Assembly (NCBI GenBank): GCA_964411505.1
Contig: CAYPLH010000124.1
Coordinates: forward strand, 1-5,062
Length of the DNA: 5,062 nucleotides
Source of the DNA: CAYPLH01 sp964411505
GTDB lineage: Bacteria > Bacillota > Clostridia > CAYPLH01 > DUMO01
Direction: 5' to 3'
Shown here: positions 1-5,062 of the stretch, piece by piece
How the letters are laid out: every line of letters begins with the position of its first letter
How positions within the stretch are numbered: the first letter of the stretch is position 1
Program-made: the position numbers and the translations under genes
The notes under the pieces: model-generated
What the model was told of the DNA's origin: nothing
What the model saw: only the letters and a program-made list of their open reading frames with translations
Databases searched by the model: none

Positions 1-230
1 AAGAATTTGATTTAGTACATCTTTTGTTTTCAAGTATTGGCCGAGTATATACTCACAAACAAATTTTTATGACTATTTGGAATGATGAGATGATTAATAT
101 ATCTGAAAATTATGCTATATGGTCTTTGATAACAAGGGTTAGAAAAAAGCTCCGTTCCATCTCAGATTCAGTTGAATATATAAAAACAGTGCGAGATGTG
201 GGGTATTGCATCGACATCATTCCGGAATAA
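1..230 (+). CDS. Response regulator, OmpR/PhoB family, C-terminal DNA-binding domain (5' partial)
   Basis: The reading frame is open from base 3 to the TAA at 228-230 and enters from outside the window, so 75 C-terminal residues are seen. They match the OmpR-type winged helix: an entry segment EFDLVHLL followed by GRVYTHKQIFMTIW (residues about 13-26), a recognition helix ending in TRVRKKL (about 41-47), and the wing hairpin YIKTVRDVGY near residues 56-65. In this family an N-terminal receiver domain is phosphorylated by a sensor kinase and the winged helix binds direct-repeat promoter sites; the receiver and any kinase gene would lie upstream of base 1. A TTG at 24 could be mistaken for a start, but the family motif clearly begins before it. 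The gene converges on the ABC transporter operon, so a functional link is not shown. The family call is firm; the target is unknown. Confidence 0.88.
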   Translation, partial: EFDLVHLLFSSIGRVYTHKQIFMTIWNDEMINISENYAIWSLITRVRKKLRSISDSVEYIKTVRDVGYCIDIIPE

Positions 231-379
231 TCATAATAGTCATTTTGTGTAGTGTATTTATCAACATCAAAAGATAATAGCCAATGAATAATGTTCCTTT
301 AACTGATTGGGGGACAACAATAGAACATAAGTGTAAGTACATAATCTCGAATCGTTGTTGTTTAGTATCATGCTAACAT
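231..379. other. Convergent intergenic gap, no gene and no clear terminator
   Basis: This gap separates the stop of the response regulator (+) from the stop of the permease (-). I see no open frame of note and no GC-rich hairpin followed by a T-run on either strand. Two weak inverted repeats exist: TGTTCC (292-297) against GGGACA (311-316, one G-T pair), and ACAACAA (314-320) against TTGTTGT (355-361) with a 34-base loop. Neither has a U-tract on the relevant strand, so termination of both converging transcripts is either factor-dependent or not readable here. Confidence 0.5.
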
Positions 380-3300
380 TTATTCCACTGATTTCAGCGA
401 TTCGATCATGTCGATTGATTTAAGTTTGAAGTAAGTAATAATTTGCATAATCAATGAAAATGCGAGTGTAAGCAGACCGGAGGCTACAAAGCTAAACCAC
501 TTAATTGTTCTAAGCAATACTCTTGTATCAGTTTCAATAACATTAAGCACAAAGCTATGAAGAAATATGCCGAGTATTAGACCGATCCCGATACTGATAA
601 AGGTCAGGATCAATGCCTCACGATAAATATACGCATTGGTTTCACCATCGTAAAATCCCAGCACTTTGAGCGTTGCGATTTCACGTGTTCTTTCGCTGAT
701 GTTGATTGCTGTTAGGTTGTAAAGCACTATAATGGCAAGGAGGGAGGCAACTACTATAAGCAAAACAATGATACTGTGCAAGCTATTGTTGCTATCAATT
801 ATTTTTTCTATTGCATCGCTTGTAAAATGAATATTTGCAACCAACCCGCTATCAATTAAACGTTTCGCTAAGTCCTGTTCATCGCCGCTGTATTTTGAAA
901 CGACGGCATTATAAGTTGTGGATTCACCGAATATTTTGTTGTATTCGTGCGATTCTATATAAATATAGTTTGAAAGATAGTTTTCTACCACATCGGAAAC
1001 GGATAGTTCGTGGATGTTTTGGTGGGCATCTCTAATAGTAATCACATCACCTTTACCTACATTGAATTTTTTTGCAATTCTCTGCGTAATGATGGCGCCG
1101 CCCTCACCCAAGAAAACATTTTTCTTATTAACAGTGCTTTTCAGATGGTAATATTCATTAAAAAGAGTATTATCCTGCGGGGCAACTACGAACACATCAA
1201 GGGACTGCCCGCCCATTGCACATTGGTATGCGTTTTGACTGATTAGCAACGAATCGCTTATGTTCTCCCTTTCAAGCAGGGTTTTTAATTCCCCTCCAAT
1301 TGACGGCGTTTCATCCTTCAAAACAATCATGTTGTTGTAACGAAAAATACCGCTGTATTGTTTTTCGGCCACTCCATCCATACTATCTTGAAGCCCAAAG
1401 CCGATGAGTAAAAGAGCTGTACACCCTGCAACACCTGCAATGGTCATGATTCCGCGTTTTTTATAGCGGAACATATTGCGTACAGTAATCTTCCATATAA
1501 ATGAAAAACGATTCCAAACCAATCCGAGCTTTTCAAGCAATATTCTTTTCCCTTGTTTGGGCGGAGCAGGACGCATTAAATACGCAGGTTTTTCCTTCAA
1601 TTGTTTACGGCATTCTGCAACCGTAACAAATGACATAACCGTCAGAGTAACCGCCAAAATTATCATAAAAGCAAATAAATCATACTGTAAAATAAGCGGC
1701 GGCATAATAAACGGAAAATTGGAATAGATGAGGGGAGGTATAACGGTGCATCCCAAAAAGAACCCTGCCCCGGCGCCTAACCCGGTTGCGGATAGAACAT
1801 ATATCAGGTATGTTGAGATAATGCCGCCGTCACTATATCCAAGGGATGTTAGTGTTCCTAACTCGCCACGCTCCTCTGTTATCATGCGGGTCATGGAGTT
1901 GGATGTCATCAGGATTACAATTATGATAAAAAAGAAAGGGATAATAGCCGCAAACGCAGTTATTATCTTTATTGCGCCTTCCAGCTCACTATATCCTGCT
2001 ATATCGTTCCTGTTAGAAATATACCATTTGGGATGTTCTATTTCAGCAAGCTTTGTTTTAGCATCCTGTATCTTCGATTGGGCGTCCGATGTTTCATTAT
2101 TAAATCTATTGAGATTATCCTCATATTCAGCATATCCAGCATTCAGATTTTTCCCGTTTTCTTCAATTTCCGTTTTTCCTTTTGCTATATCCATCCTTGC
2201 CTTTTCTATTTCAGAATTGAATAGAAAGATGCCATCTTGCAATTGCTTTTCCTGCTCGTTTAATTCATCAACAGATGCTTTAAGGTCGCCAAGTCCGCTT
2301 AGCATGGCGGAATATTCTGTAGCCGTATTGTGCATCTGTATATATTGAGGATTATCTGCCGGCAGTTGTGCAAGTTGTGAATTTATTTCTTGCAATGCTA
2401 AAGTCAGTTCGATGATTTTTATATCAAGTTTTTCCTCAGAAATTTTGAATGCTTGCAGGGCTGTATGAATTTTCTCCCGCCCATCCGCGATACTCTTTTG
2501 TGCCGATTCGAATTCGGCATTTTTATCATCTATCGTTTTTTGCAGATTAGCCTCATTGTTTAAAAGCTCGCTCTTTGCATCTTTTAGTTTTTTTGCATTA
2601 TTATCAAGCGTATTCCTTGCATCCGAAAGCTGCTTGTTGCTTTTTTCCATTTCCTCGTTAAGCTTTAATTCATTTTCGTCAATTTCGTCATTGGCTTGTT
2701 TATAAATTTCACTAAATCGCGCACTTTCCCTATACGGCTTGATTTTATATAATTCACCACTAAGTTCAGATATAATATCCTTATATTTGTTTGAAAAAAT
2801 ATCAGTATTTTCGGTTTGCTCGATAGCAATATATATTTCTGTATAAGCATCGAGAATAAAGTCGTTTTTTTCCATAAAAACAAAAGACGATAGCTTACCA
2901 TCGCTGATTGTGGAAATTCCGTAATCCTCCGATGCATACAAAACAGATTCAACCAAACCGACAACGGTTAATTCATTCTCTTTCAACTTTTCGCTTATAT
3001 CGCTTGTAATGTATATTTTATCGCCGATTTGGTAGCTCTTACTGTCCGCTACACATTCAGATTCCGACTCGGGCGGACGGCCTGCAATGATCTTTGGCTT
3101 ATTCATATTGTTCTCTATTGCATGGATACGGATTGCCTTATCTTTTTCCAACACATCGAGGGAATAGCTTGGAACAACCTCCTTTATGCCGGATATCTTC
3201 TTCAGCGCAGCAACATCACTATCTGTTAACCCCATGGAGCTGATGATTTTAAAATCCATTAAGTTATAATTACGATAATATACATCAGCGACTTTTAATA

Positions 3301-3421
3301 TATCCGGTGCACTTGACTGTATCCCTGAATGAAAGCCCACACCTATCATCACGATGATGAAGATAGACAGATACCTGCCTAATGATTTTTTGATTTTTCT
3401 TAACATAATTTTATAAAGCAT
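380..3421 (-). CDS. ABC transporter permease with two FtsX domains and a long extracytoplasmic coiled coil
   Basis: This is the membrane subunit paired with the ATPase just upstream, about 1013 residues. In this numbering, order from the N-terminus: cytoplasmic KIMLRKIKKSLGRYLSIF leading into TM1 (about 17-36); an extracytoplasmic domain (about 37-230); a predicted coiled-coil hairpin (about 235-352 and 362-461, with a turn at PADNPQ); the segment HPKWYISNRNDIAGY (463-477); a first FtsX unit with TMs near 485-507, 534-557 and 578-602, its coupling loop reading TEERGELGTLTSLGY; TM5 near 657-677; a second extracytoplasmic domain (about 678-880); and a second FtsX unit with TMs near 882-904, 934-957 and 974-997, its loop reading SERTREIATLKVLGF. 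The duplicated FtsX fold belongs to the type VII (MacB/LolCDE-like) ABC systems, which couple ATP hydrolysis to movement of the outer domains rather than to a classic pore. The ATG at 3421 is chosen because it lies 4 bases after the ATPase stop with a GGTG upstream; the frame is open back to an ATG at 3490, but that would overlap the ATPase by 65 bases. The substrate is unknown. Confidence 0.93.
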   Translation of the reverse strand: MLYKIMLRKIKKSLGRYLSIFIIVMIGVGFHSGIQSSAPDILKVADVYYRNYNLMDFKIISSMGLTDSDVAALKKISGIKEVVPSYSLDVLEKDKAIRIHAIENNMNKPKIIAGRPPESESECVADSKSYQIGDKIYITSDISEKLKENELTVVGLVESVLYASEDYGISTISDGKLSSFVFMEKNDFILDAYTEIYIAIEQTENTDIFSNKYKDIISELSGELYKIKPYRESARFSEIYKQANDEIDENELKLNEEMEKSNKQLSDARNTLDNNAKKLKDAKSELLNNEANLQKTIDDKNAEFESAQKSIADGREKIHTALQAFKISEEKLDIKIIELTLALQEINSQLAQLPADNPQYIQMHNTATEYSAMLSGLGDLKASVDELNEQEKQLQDGIFLFNSEIEKARMDIAKGKTEIEENGKNLNAGYAEYEDNLNRFNNETSDAQSKIQDAKTKLAEIEHPKWYISNRNDIAGYSELEGAIKIITAFAAIIPFFFIIIVILMTSNSMTRMITEERGELGTLTSLGYSDGGIISTYLIYVLSATGLGAGAGFFLGCTVIPPLIYSNFPFIMPPLILQYDLFAFMIILAVTLTVMSFVTVAECRKQLKEKPAYLMRPAPPKQGKRILLEKLGLVWNRFSFIWKITVRNMFRYKKRGIMTIAGVAGCTALLLIGFGLQDSMDGVAEKQYSGIFRYNNMIVLKDETPSIGGELKTLLERENISDSLLISQNAYQCAMGGQSLDVFVVAPQDNTLFNEYYHLKSTVNKKNVFLGEGGAIITQRIAKKFNVGKGDVITIRDAHQNIHELSVSDVVENYLSNYIYIESHEYNKIFGESTTYNAVVSKYSGDEQDLAKRLIDSGLVANIHFTSDAIEKIIDSNNSLHSIIVLLIVVASLLAIIVLYNLTAINISERTREIATLKVLGFYDGETNAYIYREALILTFISIGIGLILGIFLHSFVLNVIETDTRVLLRTIKWFSFVASGLLTLAFSLIMQIITYFKLKSIDMIESLKSVE

Positions 3422-3430
3422 CCTATCACC
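3422..3430 (-). promoter_or_regulatory. Ribosome binding site for the permease, inside the ATPase stop
   Basis: Read on the minus strand, GGTGATAGG comes directly before the ATG at 3421. The GGTG core (3430-3427) overlaps the TGA stop of the ATPase (3428-3426) and leaves a 5-base gap to the start. This arrangement favours translational coupling of the two subunits and decides the permease start. The next in-frame ATG at 3406 has no purine-rich stretch at proper distance. The match is moderate, not a perfect AGGAGG. Confidence 0.5.
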
Positions 3431-4127
3431 ACACAATCTCATCTGCACATTTTGGATGGGCATTTTCGACAATACTTTTAACTGTTCCATTTTTTAGTGT
3501 AATTACTTTGTCTGCAATTTCTGCGATTACAGAATTATGCGTAATTAATACAGTGCTTATGCCCGTTTCCTTACAATTCTTTTGCAAAAGAGCAATAATA
3601 CGTTGCCCTGTATCGCTGTCAAGCGCACCGGTAGGCTCGTCACATAAAAGCAACTTAGGATTTTTAGCAATTGCCCTTGCAATTGCCACCCTTTGCTGCT
3701 CACCACCGGATAATTGTGAAGGAAAATTGTTCATTCGTTCAGAAAGGCCTACCTGCTCTAAAATGATTTTTGGATTAAGAGATCGAGGGCTTATCTGACA
3801 AGCCAGTTCTACATTTTCGAGGGCAGTTAAATTACCCACAAGGTTGTAAAACTGGAATACAAAGCCGATATCCCTTCGTCTGTATTCAGTCAGTTGCCTT
3901 TTGCTGTATTTGTGGATTTTATTTTTACCCACTATAAGTTCGCCGCTGTCGGGGTTGTCCATGCCACCAAGTAGGTTAAGAACAGTTGTTTTGCCGGCAC
4001 CTGACGGGCCAAGTATAACTGCCAACTCCCCTGAATTAATTACAAAAGAACAGTCCTTAACCGCTGTTATCTCCACATCACCGATATAATATTTTTTATT
4101 GATATTTTGCAGTTTAATTAACGCCAT
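3426..4127 (-). CDS. ABC transporter ATP-binding protein, MacB/LolD type
   Basis: This 233-residue protein is the cytoplasmic ATPase that powers the adjacent FtsX-type permease. All core motifs are present: an aromatic pair at Y13-Y14 for the adenine ring, Walker A GPSGAGKT (40-47), Q-loop Q92 in GFVFQFYNL, signature LSGGEQ (139-144), Walker B LLLCDE (159-164) with catalytic E164, D-loop ALD (168-170) and switch H197. The length and the sequence FQFYNLVGNLTALENV are typical of the MacB/LolD/YknY-like group that pairs with FtsX-fold permeases. It is the first gene of a two-gene minus-strand operon, with the permease starting 4 bases after its stop. The ATG at 4127 has an AGAGGG site 9 bases upstream and the N-terminus (ALIKLQNINKKY) is the usual one for the family. 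Nothing suggests that it is broken. The transported compound cannot be inferred from the ATPase. Confidence 0.96.
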   Translation of the reverse strand: MALIKLQNINKKYYIGDVEITAVKDCSFVINSGELAVILGPSGAGKTTVLNLLGGMDNPDSGELIVGKNKIHKYSKRQLTEYRRRDIGFVFQFYNLVGNLTALENVELACQISPRSLNPKIILEQVGLSERMNNFPSQLSGGEQQRVAIARAIAKNPKLLLCDEPTGALDSDTGQRIIALLQKNCKETGISTVLITHNSVIAEIADKVITLKNGTVKSIVENAHPKCADEIVW

Positions 4128-4136
4128 TTATCAATG

Positions 4137-4142
4137 CCCTCT
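4137..4142 (-). promoter_or_regulatory. Ribosome binding site for the ATPase gene
   Basis: On the minus strand AGAGGG lies 9 bases before the ATG at 4127. It is the only good purine-rich site near that start and supports the chosen N-terminus. Confidence 0.65.
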
Positions 4143-4160
4143 TTTATCAACATTTTTTTC

Positions 4161-4189
4161 TTGACAATATCTTATATATTTAGTATAAT
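4161..4189 (+). promoter_or_regulatory. Perfect sigma-70/sigma-A promoter for the TetR-family gene
   Basis: TTGACA (4161-4166) and TATAAT (4184-4189) are both exact consensus hexamers with the optimal 17-base spacer. The predicted start point is about 4195-4197, which gives the regulator an untranslated leader of roughly 120 bases. Such a strong promoter for a repressor gene normally needs tight repression, which fits the dyads immediately downstream. A weaker alternative, TTGTTT (4262-4267) with TATATT (4285-4290), lies closer to the start codon and cannot be excluded. Confidence 0.75.
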
Positions 4190-4210
4190 GACATCGTGTT
4201 GGTTTTGCAA
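4182..4210 (-). promoter_or_regulatory. Candidate promoter of the ABC transporter operon, overlapping the divergent promoter
   Basis: Read on the minus strand, TTGCAA (4210-4205; 4 of 6 matches to the -35 consensus) is followed after 17 bases by TATACT (4187-4182; 5 of 6 matches to the -10 consensus). The predicted start point near 4175 gives a leader of about 48 bases to the ATPase ATG. Its -10 shares four base pairs with the -10 of the plus-strand promoter, so polymerase should not be able to occupy both at once. Its -35 lies inside the first TGTTG-N6-CAAC dyad. It is predicted from sequence only. Confidence 0.5.
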
Positions 4211-4212
4211 CC
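4197..4212. promoter_or_regulatory. Candidate operator 1 (TGTTG-N6-CAACC) for the TetR-family regulator
   Basis: TGTTG (4197-4201) and CAACC (4208-4212) form a 16-bp dyad with a 6-base centre and one mismatch in the outermost pair. It starts at the predicted start point of the regulator promoter and covers the -35 of the divergent transporter promoter. It sits inside a longer imperfect dyad, ACATC (4191-4195) against GATGT (4217-4221). TetR-family dimers commonly bind such palindromes in divergent intergenic regions; that this regulator binds here is inference. Confidence 0.45.
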
Positions 4213-4229
4213 GTCAGATGTTTTTAGTA

Positions 4230-4245
4230 TGTTGTGTAGTCAACA
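4230..4245. promoter_or_regulatory. Candidate operator 2 (TGTTG-N6-CAACA)
   Basis: TGTTG (4230-4234) and CAACA (4241-4245) form a perfect 5-bp dyad with a 6-base centre, the same architecture as operator 1. The centres are 33 bp apart (4204.5 and 4237.5), close to three helical turns, so two dimers could lie on nearly the same face. It falls in the untranslated leader of the regulator. A further TGTTG half-site at 4260-4264 has no partner. Confidence 0.42.
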
Positions 4246-4316
4246 AATAATTATCCAAATGTTGTTTTAATTATAAATTCTATATATATTCTCACAAAAA
4301 AGAAAGTAGAGATATT

Positions 4317-4874
4317 ATGAAAAAACCAAAAGAGAGTAGAAAAACTCGATATACAAGAACAGTGCTCAAGGACAGCCTTATTGAGCTGATGAAAGAAAAG
4401 CCAATATCTAAAATTACGATTAAAGAGCTATGTGAAAACGCTGATATTAATCGGACGACTTTTTATGCACATTATTCCGATCAGTATGACCTTTTACAAA
4501 ACATAGAGGAAGAAACTCTCACTTGGTGTAAGGATATAATTAAGGATCTCTCAGACAAACCAAATAAAACTGTGATGATTCATAATCTTGAAAGTATTTT
4601 TAATTACATTTCAGATAATAGAAACCATGTTCAAGTGTTGATGAGCGAGCAGGGAGATATTAATTTTCAAAAAAACTTAATTACTCTAATTTATGAGCAG
4701 TTGGGTATGCTACCCAAACCTGATAAGGAAAATAATTTAGTCACCAAAGAGCTTTATTTTATCTTTGCCATATATGGAAGCATAGGTTTAATCCAACATT
4801 GGCTTAAAAATGGGTTGAATAAATCAGCAAGAGAAATGGCTGAAATTATATACAATATGACATTTCAAATATAA
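4317..4874 (+). CDS. TetR/AcrR-family transcriptional regulator
   Basis: A 185-residue, all-helical one-component regulator, probably a dimeric repressor. The N-terminal DNA-binding domain covers about residues 12-60; its helix-turn-helix is ITIKELCENADINRTTFYAHY (33-53), with recognition helix about 45-51 and the usual FY-x-HY end followed by YDLL. The remaining 125 residues would form the ligand-binding and dimer half. Near the C-terminus a pattern of G154, G157, W162, G166 and S170 followed by EMAEII matches the C-terminal half common in Firmicutes TetR proteins (TetR_C_8-like). It is transcribed away from the ABC operon, separated by 189 bases holding overlapping promoters and paired dyads, so self-repression plus control of the transporter is the simplest role. 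The ribosome site before the ATG is weak (TAGAGA at 4307-4312, or AGAAAG at 4301-4306). The inducer is not known. Confidence 0.9.
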   Translation: MKKPKESRKTRYTRTVLKDSLIELMKEKPISKITIKELCENADINRTTFYAHYSDQYDLLQNIEEETLTWCKDIIKDLSDKPNKTVMIHNLESIFNYISDNRNHVQVLMSEQGDINFQKNLITLIYEQLGMLPKPDKENNLVTKELYFIFAIYGSIGLIQHWLKNGLNKSAREMAEIIYNMTFQI

Positions 4875-4896
4875 TAAAAAAATTTAAAATTTTTTA
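4875..4896 (+). terminator. AT-only palindrome after the TetR-family gene, possible weak terminator
   Basis: Directly after the stop codon, seven A (4876-4882) and six T (4890-4895) frame a TTTAAAA centre. The segment 4875-4896 can fold into a stem of about 7 bp made only of A-T pairs, ending in a T-run. The position is right for an intrinsic terminator, but a stem without G-C pairs would be inefficient. It may simply be AT-rich spacer. Confidence 0.25.
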
Positions 4897-4940
4897 TGTT
4901 TCTTTGGTGTGAATCAATCGTCAGTTGCTTATGATAAATG

Positions 4941-4949
4941 TGTTATAAT
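4941..4949 (+). promoter_or_regulatory. Candidate extended -10 promoter
   Basis: TGTTATAAT contains an exact TATAAT (4944-4949) preceded by the TGn extension. No acceptable -35 is found 16-18 bases upstream (TTGCTT at 4925-4930 is only 13 away). The predicted start point near 4955-4957 would place the inverted repeat 4967-5003 at the very start of the transcript. No clear gene follows before the stronger promoter at 5021. Confidence 0.4.
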
Positions 4950-4966
4950 GAGCGTATGCGAATTTC

Positions 4967-5003
4967 AACATATCCTTCTTTGTTATTATTTAGAGGATAT
5001 GTT
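4967..5003. repeat. Perfect 10-bp inverted repeat with 17-base spacer
   Basis: AACATATCCT (4967-4976) is exactly complementary in reverse to AGGATATGTT (4994-5003). As RNA it would form a 10-bp stem with a loop of 17 bases. No T-run follows on either strand, so it is not an ordinary intrinsic terminator. It lies between two promoters and holds AGAGGA (4992-4997) partly inside the second arm. It could be a leader hairpin or a split operator; its partner gene lies outside the window. Confidence 0.55.
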
Positions 5004-5020
5004 ATATTATGAACCATAGA

Positions 5021-5049
5021 TTGACAATTCACCGTTAAACTGATATAAT
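5021..5049 (+). promoter_or_regulatory. Perfect sigma-70/sigma-A promoter pointing out of the window
   Basis: TTGACA (5021-5026) and TATAAT (5044-5049) are exact consensus hexamers with a 17-base spacer, and the -10 carries a TG extension (TGA TATAAT, 5041-5049). The predicted start point is about 5055-5057, near the window end, so the transcribed gene is not seen. GTTAA (5034-5038) and TTAAC (5052-5056) flank the -10 as an inverted pair, a possible small operator. Confidence 0.7.
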
Positions 5050-5062
5050 TATTAACAAATAT

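Noticed and set aside
24..230. A complete 68-residue small protein starting at TTG 24
   Set aside because: The OmpR winged-helix motif starts before base 24 in the same frame, so this is the end of a longer gene cut by the window.
292..316. Possible terminator hairpin TGTTCC/GGGACA
   Set aside because: The stem is 6 bp with a G-T pair on the plus strand and a C-A mismatch on the minus strand, and no T-run follows in either direction.
314..361. Inverted repeat ACAACAA/TTGTTGT as an operator
   Set aside because: The 34-base spacer, low complexity of the arms and location at the 3' ends of two converging genes make a regulatory site unlikely.
1728..2348. 206-codon open frame on the plus strand
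   Set aside because: It lies wholly antisense to the permease, across part of the first FtsX unit and the coiled coil. Its translation is low in charge pattern, rich in Ser/Phe/Ile, and matches no family I recognise; it looks like a by-product of the biased codons on the other strand.
2665..2964. 99-codon minus-strand open frame
   Set aside because: It is nested inside the permease in another frame on the same strand and has no independent start signals or family resemblance.
3422..3490. In-frame extension of the permease to an ATG at 3490
   Set aside because: The extra 23 residues overlap the ATPase end out of frame, have no hydrophobic or signal character, and there is a better-placed ATG at 3421 with a ribosome site. 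Related permeases usually begin directly with a short basic stretch before TM1.
3508..4089. Two plus-strand open frames (3508-3798 and 3901-4089)
   Set aside because: Both are antisense shadows of the ATPase, whose conserved motifs on the minus strand explain this region fully.

Overview
The window is AT-rich bacterial DNA with compact, consensus-type promoters. Its gene families (a FtsX-fold permease with a large coiled coil, a MacB/LolD-type ATPase, and a small TetR regulator with a Firmicutes-type C-terminal half) point to a low-GC Firmicute, most likely a clostridial (Lachnospiraceae/Ruminococcaceae-like) organism. This placement rests on family resemblance and base composition only. No rRNA, tRNA, CRISPR array or insertion sequence is visible.

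Layout. Positions 1-230 (+) hold the last 75 codons of an OmpR-family response regulator whose receiver domain lies outside the window. A 149-base convergent gap without a clear terminator follows. On the minus strand, read from 4127 down to 380, lies a two-gene ABC transporter operon: first a 233-residue ATPase (3426-4127), then 4 bases after its stop a permease of about 1013 residues (380-3421). A divergent TetR-family regulator lies at 4317-4874 (+). The last 188 bases (4875-5062) hold no recognisable gene but contain an AT-only palindrome, an extended -10 promoter, a perfect 10-bp inverted repeat and, at the very end, a perfect consensus promoter pointing out of the window.

How the parts fit together. 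The 189-base gap between the regulator and the ATPase carries a perfect TTGACA-N17-TATAAT promoter for the regulator and, with overlapping -10 elements, a good opposite-strand promoter for the transporter. Two matching dyads of the form TGTTG-N6-CAAC(A/C), centred 33 bp apart, lie at and just downstream of the regulator's predicted start point. The first contains the -35 element of the transporter promoter. The simplest reading is a self-repressing TetR switch that also controls a divergently transcribed transporter, possibly for export of or resistance to an amphipathic or antimicrobial compound. The substrate cannot be read from the sequence.

Novelty. The gene set is a recognisable kind of Firmicutes cassette, and I see no clear new system. 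The points most worth a second look are the paired operator, the very long coiled-coil hairpin in the permease without an accessory protein gene in the window, and the inverted repeat between two promoters at the right end.
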